Positions 1-12,533 of a stretch of 64,000 bases of DNA are shown here, one piece after another (within the stretch, counting starts at the first letter, position 1; each line of letters begins with the position of its first letter). The translations under genes were made by a program, and so were the position numbers. This DNA is from Tubulanus polymorphus. Taxonomy: Eukaryota; Nemertea; Palaeonemertea; Tubulaniformes; Tubulanidae. The notes below the pieces were generated by a model. It did no database searches, was not told the DNA's origin, and worked only from the letters and a program-made list of their open reading frames with translations. The DNA is taken from the NCBI RefSeq assembly GCF_964204645.1, contig NC_134027.1, forward strand, positions 8,420,485 through 8,484,484, written 5' to 3'.

Positions 1-489
1 GCTGATCGTATTAGCTAAGTGCCCGTGATTAGTAAATCGTGTTATGAAGCAGAAATGATTAGCTTATTTACATTGAGAGTCAAGTAAAGCTATAGCGTTA
101 TTCATGCCTAATTTGTAAAAGCACTAACATAAAGCTCATTACATGAAGGTGACACTACAAATTGAGAGCTAACTCACAACTCTTCAACTGCAGCTTGTCA
201 ACGGTTTATAGATGAAAGGTCAGTAGCTCAAAAGTTGTTTAGAGTTAACTAATGGAAATATCACGTAGTGACAATTAAAAGTTCATTGTTACTATGGTAT
301 TCATCCACCGGTTATCTTAAACCAACCTTTGAGAAATTGACCGGAACTGTCCACTTGTTATTTGATAGTTAAGAGTAGTTAAGTTTTAGCAGAAGGCAAG
401 TCTGGATTCATGTCAGTAATAACATAGACACAATGCTAAAAATATATACATCATTGAGCTGGCTACCGTTACTATCATGCAAGTGATAC

Positions 490-1413
490 CTGTAAGCTTT
501 GAGCTGGGGCAACTCGGACAAATTCCTGGGTTAATGTTAGGTACCGTGTTACATTTTACACAATTCCAACCATCCAGGGAAACAATCTTTGTGAAAAATT
601 AGAAAATTTTCATATTCAACATCGATATATTTAGTAGTTATCATATTTTTAGGGCGTGAGTATAATGATGTTAGAAACCTGGCAAATTATGGCAGTTTTA
701 TGTATTATAGGCCCTATCATGGATAATGAGTATGTGAAACAAAGTGCACCAAAATCTAAAAAATCTATTTTGAAAATTTAAATTCATTTCATGACTAGGC
801 TTTCCAAATGACAAGATCATTTATTTCACTTAATCAATCACTGCTATACATTTCAATTTAGTTTATTCAATGAGGCATTTCATACTGCAAATAAACAGAT
901 TCTCTCTCTCAAACTCTGCTTATATAACTTTTTTTCAACCAAATATTTCACTGACTGGTTCGGTTTTCTTAAATAGGACTAAATTTAGGCTACAATTCCA
1001 AGATAAGATACTTACAAGTCCATTTGGACATTTCTGACACTGGATATCTCCACCATAATTTTTTGTAAGCTTATATCCCTGTTGGCATTTACATGTAAAT
1101 CCTGTAAAAAAACAAAATTATGACGCAAAAATAATTATGCTGCACTCAATATAGCCAGGTCTTTTAATAATCAATAAATTTTAGTTTATTTACCATTTGG
1201 ACTTTGAATCTGAATGCTGCTGGCAGCAGAACAAGGGGAGCATTTCAATTGCGTGATGTCGTAGAATTCGTGAACACTATCAGCAGCAGTATTTTTACAG
1301 TCTTTAACTGTCTGATAGGGAATAAAAACGGCAGCTTCAACAGTGCCGACTACAAAAATTAACAGAAATACTACGCTCAGGATCGATTTGTTTAGATCAT
1401 CGTCCGCCATCAT
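490..1413 (-). CDS. TMEM67: TMEM67 (meckelin), 5' exons only; gene continues beyond the left edge
   Basis: Meckelin is a Frizzled-like transmembrane receptor of the ciliary transition zone (MKS module). Exon 1 (1194-1413) starts with tandem Met codons, then a short acidic stretch and a hydrophobic signal peptide. It continues with FYDITQLKCSPC, which matches the start of the cysteine-rich domain in vertebrate meckelin (FYDISALSCVPC). The donor is GTAAAT in phase 1. Exon 2 (1016-1101) encodes GFTCKCQQGYKL followed by CQKCPNGL, matching the next CxC/CxxC block. Its donor GTAAGT is in phase 0. A possible further exon at 490-525 encodes GICPSCPSSKLTG between good AG and GT signals, but its phase (1) does not join exon 2 directly, so a small exon may be missed or the call may be wrong. 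The rest of the roughly 1000-residue protein lies outside the window. Identity is secure for exons 1 and 2, and tentative for 490-525. Confidence 0.82.
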
Positions 1414-2933
1414 GGAATTCCTGCTGCTATGTTCGGGCTGAATGAATATATCATTAATTCATCAACTACTTTTTTCAAATAAACTAATAGCCAGATGTAG
1501 AAAATATCATAAAATATATACTGTGTTTATAGAAAATAAATTTGATACGTTTATTTTTGGGATAAGTGAAAATACATATGTTGGTTCGAATCCCATAATT
1601 TTAAGAGCGAACTGGCGCGCGGCCTCGGGGTAAAGGGTAGCTCCGAGTATATCCAAATCAGAGCATCCATACCCAATGTTACCCAATGCTTTCGTAGTAC
1701 CGTCCGGATGCACTCCTCCTGCTCTTTAATGCGAAACGGCTGAGCGAAGTTCCTCTCGAAATCTTTTCTGGGACTTGGGTACTGGACCCGGCATCGATGC
1801 CTCGGCCTAATACATCGACTTTTCGCGGATCTATATCTATTAAGATCTTTATTGCTTTGCTCCTAGAACAACAGAATTGCTTTATGATGACTGAGCTGTC
1901 GGGAGAACATATCAAGTTATTTTAAATTGCGCGGGTGACAAGTCAGCCAATCACTGATCCCTGTTCTATTCAAACCACAAATTTCTTTAATAAGTTCATA
2001 AATTGACCACTGACCACCACTGACCAATTCAAACTTCTCGAATATGAGAAAGAGTCGCCACAAGTGATAAAAGTCAAAATCGTTTATTCGAAGAAAACTT
2101 ATGGTAGAAACAACGATGACATAAACAAAGCGCAGGGCCAAGCCCAAAAGGGCTTCATTTCAACCTTTGATTGTTGCTAAAAACTTCATGAAAGATTGGA
2201 AGATTTTTAACGTGAATCATATTTATTTTCATACAACAATTATAGAAAATGCCAGATTACGTGCTTGAGGAATTATAATGTAAGAATTCCTCAACCACGA
2301 TGACTATATTTCAAAAAAGACCAACCATAATGGACGTATAAACTATAAACTAGGACAATCAGCAAGGGCTGACAAAGTTCCGCTAACTGGAAGACGGCAC
2401 CGATTATTCATAATATTGACGAGTAAACTTATCCTTTCTCGCATCGAATTTCAACTAGGTGTTGAAATCGGAGCCGTTCGGTCCAAAGGACGGCCTACGT
2501 CGACTGGTCCTAGTACCTATTGGGGTCAAAAACTTATTATGCCGGGCCCCTGTGGGCTCAAGGCAACATTTTCAGACTTAACGTTATTTTCTCGTTATCA
2601 TTGTGGGATTTTCTACTGGGCCACAACCACGGGTCGGAATCCACGTGCCCGACCGGGCACTAAACTACCCGATCGGTCTAACGGTCTCTCTTCCGAGTGG
2701 CCCAGGACCTCTGACCACTACGAAACGTGTATGGATATAAAATATATCTAACGTTAGAGAGTTGTCGATTTTCTCGGCCTGGTTTGTTTTTTTTTCAACC
2801 TAGATATTTAGTGATAATGTATCTTATCTGGGCGTTCAGTTTGGCATTTAAACTTAATTTTCGTGTTAATCAAGTATAGTGAATAGGCAGACCCGATTCT
2901 CATAATTCTGTTCAGTTTTCACTAAAAGCTACG
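1414..2933. other. Divergent intergenic region between TMEM67 and the GAREM-like gene
   Basis: This 1.5 kb separates two genes transcribed away from each other, so it should hold both promoters. A TATAAAA run at 2736-2742 lies about 200 bp before the GAREM-like start codon and is a possible TATA box. The stretch 2440-2710 is GC-richer than its surroundings. Short open frames here (for example 1507-1713, 1679-1915 and 2416-2751) resemble no family I recognise and have no splice or codon support. A T-arm-like heptamer context (ggttcgaatccc, near 1583) occurs without the rest of a tRNA. Confidence 0.5.
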
Positions 2934-5321
2934 ATGAATTCGAAACCAAATGCTACCAGCGGTGATTTGACGTGTGGTAATGACCTCAAGTGGAATAATG
3001 ATTCAATTAGGTTAAATGAAAAACTCAACGAAGACACGGTTTCATTTCCTCTGATTGTCAAAGCAAAGGTGGGTGTAAATTCAGCGGATTCCGACGCTAA
3101 ATCCGTTGATGTCGAAGACGTGTACTGCATTCTTGGTATGAAAGATGTCGATATGGTCGAGGCCATCCTCCAAAATACTACCGCGTCTTCATCCACACCT
3201 GTGGCAGGAAGAGAGAAATTAACTAAATTTACTAATCTAATTAAAGAGATCAACTATTCATATTTTTCAAAGAACCAAAAGTTCAGCATTCCAATAGACA
3301 TGAACTCTAGTTTCCGTGTTGTTCCATCGCGAACACCGAACTACGTTTACAAAACCGTTGCTGATTTGGCCGTAGATATGCCCCGGTTTGTAAAACTTGG
3401 AATGGATATCAATATTCCTGAGCCAAAAAATGTAAAATTACGTAAAGACGATGTCGTCGAATTATTGGAATGTGTCACAGGTTCTGTGGGTGATTCCTTT
3501 ATGTGTTTTCGTCGGAGCAATCGGCGCAAGTTTAAGCTAAACTTTGACTGCATTGGAAATTTCACTGTTGTAGCGGACGAGTATTATTACGCGAGCATCA
3601 AAGACATGTTGAGTGTTTCGAAAAACCTTCCTCAGCGAATTTGTTACGACGACTGTTTAAAGATTGACGAAAAAGAATCGTGGTTGCCCGATGACAAGAG
3701 AACTTTCGTTCTGATGAAAACGTTTACGCAAAGATATGCCGTTTGTGTGAAATTATCGAAGTATAGCCTCGATGACTTACAAGCATTTACCACCTTGCAC
3801 GATTTGGGATCATTTACGTTATTTCCCACAAATACTGGCAGCGAACACATTGCGAGGATCGAATTTTCAAGCGCCGACGAAAGTTTTGGTGCGTATCAAA
3901 AGCTGGCGAAAATTTTCAAGAATTTCAATTTTCAAGCGAAGGCTATTCCGGTTCAGGATTTTATTATACCGTTCGGAAACGACTTGAGAGAACTGCCAAT
4001 TGATAATTGGTATGAAATCAAAACATCGGGCAAAGTACAAAAAGGTAAAGAATTATTTATTTGAAACATCGCGCTTATTTTATTTAACTTTTAATTGATA
4101 TATACTCTAACTATAATCCTAATTCAGGGGCTGAATATATTCTAGGGTAAATAATTGGGGTTATTAAATGTCTTCACTGGGACCACTCTGGTGAATATTT
4201 TTTGTTTTGTTTTGAAATTTAGTTCGAGCACAACTGGTGAACTTTCTATCATTGCCTAGGTCTAAATCGAGGACACCTGTTTCTCTTCAAAGGCCTAGCA
4301 GTCACATCGAATCAGCGGATACTGACCGAAATTCTGGATCTTCTGTTCGGGTAAATATAGCGGCATGACCGGATACACAAGTCATATAGAAAACACAAGT
4401 CATATATGACTTATATATTGGCTACATTTACAGAGATGAATTATATCAACCCATATTTCAATTAAAATTTTGCAGACTAACGTCTCCAAAGACGAAGTTG
4501 ATTGTGATTTTTCTTCTGTGGAATATACCGAACCGTTACACGCGCTAGAAATATCTCATTCATTGAAAAAAGCTGAAAAGCGATCAACGGATGAACACCA
4601 ATTTCTTCCTTTAGAAAAAGCCTGCCATGTTAAACAGCCGAGAGACAAGCCATCATTTTGGCGACCCGCTCATGTGCGCGAGATTAAGCCGAGGGCTATC
4701 GTTTATCCAGAGCAATGCAAAATATCTTCAATTAAATCACGCCCAGATTCGGAGAATTGCACTCCTTTGATTGTGACAGACGAAGAGATATTAGACGGCT
4801 ATATTTACTCCGTCGTTCCAAATTGGACACATCATTCCAATCCAGATGATTTTGATGAATCGAGAGGTAAAAATCGTCTCAAAGAGATTTTAGGCGACGA
4901 GTCTTCTCAACTAAACCTTATCACCCAAATATCAGACCATTCGGTGGCGGTAAAACCATTCTCTAATTCGGATCGCAAAGGAATTCCAGAATACTTGCCC
5001 TCCGTGACTGACTCGTCCTCCAAGCAGTATCGGTCGCCGCGCGATGCCACGCCAACAACGACGGCTACAACCTCATCAAGAATCAAATGTCTTAGTGACA
5101 TCCCAGAAGATATATCTTCGTTATCTGTCAACGAGGTCGCCGATGTGGTCAAATTGCACGCATTGCATAAACTATCGGACATAATCCTAGAAGAAAAAAT
5201 TGATGGTACCATTTTTCGAGAATTGACAGAAGAGATGCTTTTGGATGAACCGTTTAATTGCAACAAGTTCCAAGTGCTTAAAGTGAAGAAACTACAAATC
5301 GGGCACAAAACGAAATATTAA
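2934..5321 (+). CDS. GAREM-like adaptor protein with CABIT and C-terminal SAM domains
   Basis: Three exons, 2934-4044, 4223-4350 and 4476-5321, join in frame (phases 1 and 0) to give 694 residues. Residues of roughly 120-260 form a CABIT module. Visible marks are PRFVKLGMDI, KLRKDDVVELLECV, FKLNFDCIGNF and the closing LPQRICYDD. The last 70 residues form a SAM domain, with LSVNEVADVVKLHAL and then EEKIDGTIFRELTEEML, which closely parallels the SAM domain of GAREM1 (EKIDGNLLVQLTEEIL). GAREMs are GRB2-binding adaptors that link receptor tyrosine kinases such as the EGFR to ERK. The proline-rich, tyrosine-rich middle of vertebrate GAREM1 (about 876 residues) is shorter and poor in PPxP here, so GRB2 binding cannot be inferred. 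The start is the first Met in the open frame after in-frame stops. THEMIS also has CABIT modules but lacks SAM, so GAREM-like fits better. Confidence 0.85.
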
Positions 5322-5987
5322 GATTTCAAAAACTGCATTGCTTGTATTAGCCTATATATTCAAATTTTGCTTTGTTTTTACATAGTTTTGTTCCTGGTGT
5401 TTCATATTTACAGTAAATGGCACGCGAACTTTGCTTTTTTGGGTTTCCGGTTATTATTATTATCGAGAACCAATTTTTGGGATTTACTGACAGCTTCTTT
5501 CGAGCGTCCTTAGTCTGTAACAAGTATCATGTACTTGTATATAAAAGACTTTAGCATAAATGTTATATGTTCTTTGTGTATAGTTTGTTTACGCGTGTTG
5601 CCTGATGATTATCAATAAGCCTGTTATGATTTATCTGTCTGTCGCACCTAATTCTTTATCTTAAGTCTAACTGTGTCTCTGCCCTCCTGTTGTACATATC
5701 TGTGAAAAAATAAAAAATGCCATATCTGGTCACCTAACAATCTTTGTTCATTTTGCACCTATTAGTCAGTATTTGTGCGTATAATAGCTGAAAATGTTAA
5801 TTGAGATTATCATATATCTTAGCTTTTTCTTATCTTTGAAACAAAATCTCCCGCCTCCTTGACTGGTTTCCGAGATTCCAGACAACGAACGATCGAAGCA
5901 TGACATGTAAGCCAAATATTTTTTTTTTTCTTTACGCGGTTTGTAAGTCTATTCCGTAGGTCTTATGCACTGATGTATATTATGGAA

Positions 5988-5993
5988 AATAAA
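5988..5993 (+). terminator. Probable poly(A) signal of the GAREM-like gene
   Basis: AATAAA lies 667 bp after the stop codon and is followed about 10 nt later by an A-rich run. An earlier AATAAA at 5709-5714 is an alternative site. Confidence 0.45.
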
Positions 5994-6074
5994 GTTCTTG
6001 TTAAAAAAAAACGACCGAAACCAAGATCTTTTCTCTTAAGGTTTTCTCTCAAAGGCACGTGTAGTCCACTGTTC

Positions 6075-6134
6075 TAATCAGATCGTTCTAACCACCATTT
6101 ACGGTAATCAGATCGTTCTAACCACCATTTACGG
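6075..6134. repeat. Exact 30-bp tandem duplication
   Basis: The unit begins taatcagatcgttctaacca and is repeated twice with no mismatch, the second copy starting at 6105. The lack of divergence suggests a recent slippage or unequal-exchange event. Confidence 0.9.
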
Positions 6135-7702
6135 TACCATCGATATCTTATTGAACTGTCATTACGTCAATAATACCTGTGGTAAAAACATCTCTCCTCC
6201 TCAAAACCAAAAACCCTTTGTTTAGAGCATCTCCAATCTCCAGTATGTATAAACAAATTTTACAAAAACGATATCGTTACACGCACAATATAATTTTATT
6301 TCCATCAATAAAATTTATCATTATTACATGACTAGAATTTTTTATCTCATAATCATACTTATTTTCTATATTTTATACTATACTAATAATACATGTACCT
6401 CTCATCAACATTCAACACTCTGTTCCAGACTTATTCATCATTTACCAATATATTTAATTACATACTGTATTCAACAGCCAATATGGCAACTAAAATCAAT
6501 AATTATAATAACATCAATCTTGTACCTTCTTTAGGACAAAATATCGCATTCATCATATCAACATCTTACAACAACATCGACGATAGTGTATCAACCCATT
6601 GAAAACATGTCACAAATTGTTTGAACATATAGCTCTGGAGACGATGAATAGTAACTTGAGATTTATAAATCACCTGATATACACACGGAACCTTTTGATG
6701 AAATGACTGCATCCATATTATTGTCTGAATGTCCTTGGTTCGAGAGTTTCACAGTACAACATTTGTATACAATGTAAGTATTTATAGACATTTCTTTAAC
6801 CCCACTTCGCCAGTACAGTAGAACGTACTGCAAGTGTCATAAAATCAAGGATGGTCGAAAGTTACACCCAGGGATATAGAGTTTACATATCACGGTGGTG
6901 ATTTCGAAATATTTTACAAATCGGAGTAAACCTTTAATAAATAAACTACCGTAGACTACAGAGCAACAAACAGTAACGAAGAAATACTTGAGTCAAAAAC
7001 AAATTTCAGTCAAATAAGCATGTCATGATCCGGTAAAATTTTGGATCGCCTAAAATTTTGCTGTACATGGCAATTAAATTTAGATTATCTGATACAGAAT
7101 AATAAATTTACCAATAACAACTAACTCCACTGTAAACAGTTCATGTATATGTACATTTTTAAGTACTGGATTAACAGCCGAAGAATATCAATGTTCATGC
7201 AAGTATTGCACGCCCCAACCTGTCACTCCACTCCACCGTGCAGAGACTGGTTTAATCAAATCTAGGAAGCCAAAGATATAGTTGTATTCCAGGACTCCTG
7301 AAAGAAGGGAAATTGGGAAACTCGTATAGTTTTGACTGAAAATAGGGGTGGGGTGTCTGGTGTTGATAAATTCATAATTCTGAATAATTTGTTTAAGTAC
7401 ATGTATGATCAATAATTATTTTCTTGTTTTCTAGTGCATCCAATTTAGAACATCCCTGAATCCTGATCACAACAATATAAATATAACAGTTCAGGTTCTG
7501 GTTTTACAGTTGGATGAAAAGCTTACCCTCACTAAAATTTTCATTTTCAACCTGGATCCAGAGATCCAGATAACATATTTTTATCTGCAGAGGTTTTGCT
7601 TTAACATACTGGTTAAATGGAAGTTTTATCATAGCTTAAATGCTACTAGCATTTTCATATCTCTTTACAGCATTGTCATCATTGCTTTAATCAATCGATA
7701 CG

Positions 7703-8352
7703 TCATCGAGGGCAACAAGGATTGTCCACCATTAGCATCACGTCGATGCCATACGTTTCGACTAATTCCATTAGGAATGGTCGATCGCCGACCGGGTCGA
7801 GTCCCATCAGTTTCATATGATCACCGGTCAACTGACGATCCTGTGACGCCGAAACATCCAGCAGTGTTTGAAACAGTTTCGTATTCTGTTCATAGAAAAA
7901 CCTGAAAATAATTCATAGTCATATATTCTTAATGCATGTACCAGTAAGGAAATATGCCACATAAGCTTTCAGATTTTTGCTAACTCAAATTCAAATATCA
8001 TGTACCAGCCATAGGCGACAATGCAACTAAATTTTGTCAAGACAACTTTTTGAATTTCAACCCTGTTCCTCAGTTATGAGGTTATCTTTAAGGTCATGTC
8101 ATTGAAAAAACGGAGATTTTAGTGCCTAGTTCTGTTGCTAGGTGGAGCACTGGGCCCTTTGCACTGCTGAACTAGACCCCATACTAATGTTATACCCAAG
8201 TTTAATCAAGATCAACCCACTATTAACAGAGCTAAGTAGCTGAAATACAGACAGACAGACGGACGGACGGACGGACAGACACACACACACAGACGGACAG
8301 GCACACACACACAGACAGACAGACAGCCAGACAGACAGACAGACAGCCAGTC

Positions 8353-8409
<57 letters not shown>

Positions 8410-11400
8410 CACAGACAGACACACAGACAGACAGACACACAGACAGACAGACACACAGACAGACAGACACACAGACAGACACACAGACAGACAGACACAC
8501 AGACAGACAGACACACAGACAGACACACAGACAGACAGACACACAGACAGACAGACAGACACACACAGACAGACATGAAAACATGAATAAGGGTCTTACG
8601 GAAGCCCGAAAACCAATATTCATACCAGTACATGTATGATTAATGTAAGGTACATACTCGGTAAATACGTCCTCTTCATCGAGAGCATCAGTTTCTCCAA
8701 GTTCTTCTCGAGAAAATAATGACGCAGATCTAAAGAATACACATACGATCAGTGGAATTAAACATCTGCGAAAATGTGCTAGTACTTTAAAATAGATAGA
8801 TTCTAACCTTTGATTATTCAGTTTTGCTAGTTTGTCACGATCAGAATCACTGACTCGTAATATCTCTTTCAGCGCTGCTGACTGAGCCAGCACGTTTTGA
8901 TTGTCTACATAAATGTCGTAAAGTTGCGTTTTACATTCAAAGATCTTTTCCGTTGTGCCTGCAAAAACAGATAAAGCACACTAGTCATACATAACATTCA
9001 AATAATACTTTCTTTAGTATTCACATCGAACTTACGAAAGACTTACAAGCTATATATGACATTTCAGTTTCTAACGTTTCGATATCGGCCACATTGACGT
9101 AGAAATGAGGTTTACATTCTCTGCCTGATAATTCCATCACAGAATGGTTACCAAGGCAACAAGCGCAGTAAACTGTAAGCAAAAGGCATTATTGATAAGT
9201 CATTCGACCCGTAAAAAACAATTACCGGCAACAGAGGATATTGAAAAGGTGAACCGCGTGATTACAATTACTGCGATGAACATCTTAGATATTCTATGAT
9301 CAAACAATACATTTCAACTTAGGCAAAGACAGGAGGACTGCTGATGATATTTCTGACCAGTGAATTAATTACCTCTATAGCATACGACGCCGATGGGCGG
9401 TGGTGAGAAAAATAGAATTCTTTTCTGTAACAAAATATATTTCCAAAGTATGAATATTTGTTCGCCGAAGAATTTGATGAACTGCGAAAAACAGCCAGCA
9501 GGATGAGTAATCTGAAAAACAGCCATTAATAATCATCAAATGAAAGACGTTAAGCTGAAAAACCCTTCATGTTGATACACGGCCTCGTTTAAACTGACCT
9601 TCAGTTCAGGCAGAATTTCACTACTGGGAGTAGACACTGGCGTGTGTAGGTGAATACTATCCGTCGATACACTGGACGCGAGCACTCCTTTTTTATCGTT
9701 GTAAAATGCCTTCAATTGCGTGTATTTCCCTGGAATCTCTAACTGATGCCTGTGAAAAAAAACCATACGAGATACAATCAGTCAAACTACTAAAACTAGG
9801 TTAGTAACGCCTGAGGTCGATGGAAGAGAAATTTCCTTAAGTAATTGATATTTAGACAGTAATTTTCAATTTCAATTTGAGATAAACGTACATGATCATT
9901 GGATTGGGAGCATTCCATAAAAGACATCTATGGTCGAAGGGAGGGGGGTTTGTGAACTCTGTGGATTTTCGTGAATATAGGGAGGGGGTTGTTCCGATGT
10001 CTGATGGCTTTTATGTCAAATGGACAAGGGAGGAGGGGCTTAGTGCAAAGTGATTGAAATTTTGCTATTTAGTGTGGATGTCTTTTATGGATAGCCCCTT
10101 GCAGGCTAGCCACAAAGCGAAATTTCTTGAAAAATCATAAATTAATGAACATGCCACCATAATACATCAGATGTATTCATATACAATGCACATGATTAAA
10201 TCATATATTTCTTTATGTTAAATAGATTATAACAGATTTGAATAATTTCGGAGGCCACCACACCTCATCACTCAATGATTGTCAAGTACCAAATGCCAAC
10301 AGCGAATAAGATATAAATCAGGGATAGAAGAATACACATAAAACCTTATCCACAAAACAGCAAACAAATTTTTGAAAGAGTAACCAAGATTTAATTGTTG
10401 TTCAAGAAATTGAGCATTTGATTAGTTTTTTCCTTAAACTGCTGAATTCCATGAATAAAAGATATAGCTATAAACACTCCCGATAAACCATAATCACAAT
10501 ACCAGATCAAGCACCCCAATTTTTTTGTCCAACAAAATTTGCAAAGGAAGGATTCTGATTTTAGAATATCCTAGAAAATCATTTCAGCAATATAATGTCA
10601 TGACGATGCTCGCTTACAAGAACAAACTGTATTTATTATAAAACGCTTCTAATTGGTCAAATACACCCGGAGATTTTAAATGAAACCTGAAGTAAAAACA
10701 AAACACAAAACATCATGTAAAATCATGCCAGAAATATGAATCGATTGACAGGGAATTCAACTAGGCCTATGGCTCTGAAGTTGAGTGTTAATGTATTCTA
10801 AACTATAAAAGTGTCTGACTACACGATACGTATGTATATCAATTGCACCGTAAACATTAGAACAATATCGACAGAATACGGTAATAAATCAATACCAACT
10901 CTACACTTCAATCAATTCAACGCTAAACTGTGGATGCCAGTCGTAATAAAGCCGAAACATGGTACACCAGATGGCTCACAAAATCCTCAGCCTATGCTAA
11001 AACCTACAATTTAGACCTTCACGAAAAAGCAGCGTTCTCCACAACAGTTTAAGAGGCGCGCCCACCACTTTCATTTTTACAACAACCCATCAGAAAAACA
11101 GCAACCCCTTTTAAAATATCTGCTGCCTCTACCAGAGTTGATGTCAATATTCTATCTATGCCGATAATTGCTTTGAAATATATCTCGAGCTAATGTGAAA
11201 AATAGATTACACCAAAATTTAGCTTAATTTTTTTTTTTTAGGGGGATCGAAAGCCTTGCTACTTCAGCAGCCACAATGTTATACACTTAAGAAGAATGTG
11301 GCCCCTTTTCCCACATATGGAGCACACTGAAAAAGACTTCTTCATCAACGCAAAAAACTCCAATTGCCTAGTTTTAAAATTGCTAACAATGAACTCTTTA

Positions 11401-12533
11401 TTGCATTGGTGATTAATATCAGGCTCATAAGATATCTGTAGTAACTGGCAACATCATATAAGGGAACTTTTTAAAAGAATGCAGTCATTCTTTTTAGAGC
11501 TAGTTTCATTGCAGATGGGCTGAATTAAACCAGGACAATGTGGCTGGGTTAGATTAGTCCTGATTTTAATCGATGCATAGAAACTTACCGTACTTGAGTT
11601 TCAAGAAACTGCATATGTCGGTATAGTAAAGTGTATGATGTCGCCAGTATACCGACAGACTTCATTCTAGCACCTCTTTCGATTTCGCTCTCGACTGGCA
11701 TATTTTCGAAACACGCCAAACCATAAAGTTCACCTTTTCTGAAGTAGCTAAATTTCAAACAGAAATATCATTAAATTTGAGATAGGCCTAATTCAATTAC
11801 TCTGGTTCATATGCTTCAATATAACAATACATAAACTTTGAAGGTACATACACAAAATCCCGGTGAAGGGTATGTGAACCACTCGCCATAGCTTTAAATT
11901 CAACCCCATCAAGGTCGGCATCTTCTGGCAGGCACCACTCAACCATGTTACCTGTTGTAAGTAAAATATCAACTTGGTCATAACCCTTTGAACGCCTTTT
12001 TAGATTTATTTCTGTTAAGTGCAATGATCTTGCATTGAATCCCTATATTAAAATCAAGGCTGATATCTGCAATAACTTAAGACTCAGAAAAGAAATAAAT
12101 CTGGTAGGCCTAGGCCCAAAAGCCTTATTTTAATACAATGTCAATGTTATGTGAAGTGAAGGCCTATGTAATGTTGAATCAACAACTGGCTCAAATATCT
12201 TCATTGATTCAACCTGCACATATCAACAACAATCAATTCTTAATCATATCAGGATAATCAAGCATGTCTTTGGTCTAATGAAAGATTACCAGTTCGTGTG
12301 TCGAAAGCTATCACAAATATTGACACTATATAATCCGCATCTGTCAAATTGGAAGCCGATGTACTGGCGCTAATAGTCCCGCGTTCGACCCCATCCTGGT
12401 GGCCGGGCAATCCTGTCCTATTTTCGTTATTGTGAAGTCGATGTCTGATGGTATTATCCCTGTTGTTGCCCCGATATTCCACAGAATTCGACTCGAAATT
12501 GTCCAAAAGCGGAGATTTCTCATCCTCAGCCAT
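7703..12533 (-). CDS. DENND11: DENND11 (LCHN), DENN-type Rab exchange-factor family protein
   Basis: Nine exons, in transcript order 12290-12533, 11852-11951, 11589-11747, 9599-9749, 9373-9511, 9047-9172, 8808-8958, 8658-8729 and 7703-7901, join in frame to 446 residues. Vertebrate LCHN has about 455. Diagnostic blocks are [102 protein letters not shown] and, at the C terminus, [15 protein letters not shown]. All follow the vertebrate order. The family carries a divergent DENN module and is linked to Rab activation and neurite or recycling traffic, though its substrate Rab is uncertain. The exon 4 donor is GTCAGT, chosen because PELK then joins ITHPAG as in vertebrates. A 69-nt extra exon candidate lies in intron 3. 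The last intron holds a long tetranucleotide array. The ATG is 865 bp from the divergent MEST ATG. Confidence 0.95.
8040..8573. repeat. Dispersed element with long (ACAG)n/(ACAC-AGAC)n microsatellite tail
   Basis: The array from about 8250 to 8573 begins with GACGGACGG-type units and passes into nearly pure ACAG. It then forms a patterned block in which ACAC alternates with two or three AGAC units, giving 12- and 16-bp higher-order units. The 200 bp before it (from about 8040) looks like a transposon body that ends in a tetranucleotide tail, a layout common in molluscan non-autonomous elements. It lies in the last intron of DENND11. Cys/Val/Ser-rich open frames on the minus strand are artefacts of the repeat. 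Confidence 0.7.
9911..10096. repeat. Short element with inverted ends in DENND11 intron 3
   Basis: The ends ccataaaagacatct and gatgtcttttatgg are near-perfect inverted copies about 170 bp apart. The interior is G-rich (gggaggggggtt, agggagggggtt). This resembles a MITE-type element. No coding capacity is present. Confidence 0.5.
10618..10686 (-). CDS. DENND11: Candidate 69-nt cassette exon of DENND11 (partial exon duplicate)
   Basis: On the minus strand an acceptor (TTTTACTTCAG) precedes a 69-nt open stretch that ends at a GTAAGC donor. It encodes [18 protein letters not shown] plus five more residues, plainly similar to the start of the next exon ([18 protein letters not shown]). Its first base completes the Arg codon left open by exon 3. 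Its last two bases plus the first G of exon 4 make a Leu codon, so the exon can be included without disturbing the frame. Read on without splicing, the frame meets a stop immediately. It cannot replace exon 4, because its end phase does not fit exon 5. Confidence 0.55.

Larger units (their letters stand above)
5322..7702. other. 3' UTRs and AT-rich spacer between the GAREM-like gene and DENND11
   Basis: This is a tail-to-tail interval of 2.4 kb. The left part is the GAREM-like 3' UTR and the right part should include the DENND11 3' UTR. Between about 6300 and 6560 the sequence is very AT-rich and low in complexity. Open frames of 60-70 codons there have skewed Ile/Tyr/Thr composition and look like noise. 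No RNA gene was recognised. Confidence 0.5.

Noticed and set aside
1570-1600. tRNA-like ggttcgaatccc
   Set aside because: No acceptor stem, D arm or anticodon arm could be placed around it.
2416-2751. 111-codon plus-strand frame before the GAREM-like gene
   Set aside because: There is no recognisable domain and no splice link to 2934, and it overlaps the likely promoter.
8212-8893. Long minus-strand frames rich in Cys, Val, Ser and Leu
   Set aside because: They are translations of the ACAG/ACAC microsatellite. Only 8658-8729 and 8808-8958 inside this range are real DENND11 exons.
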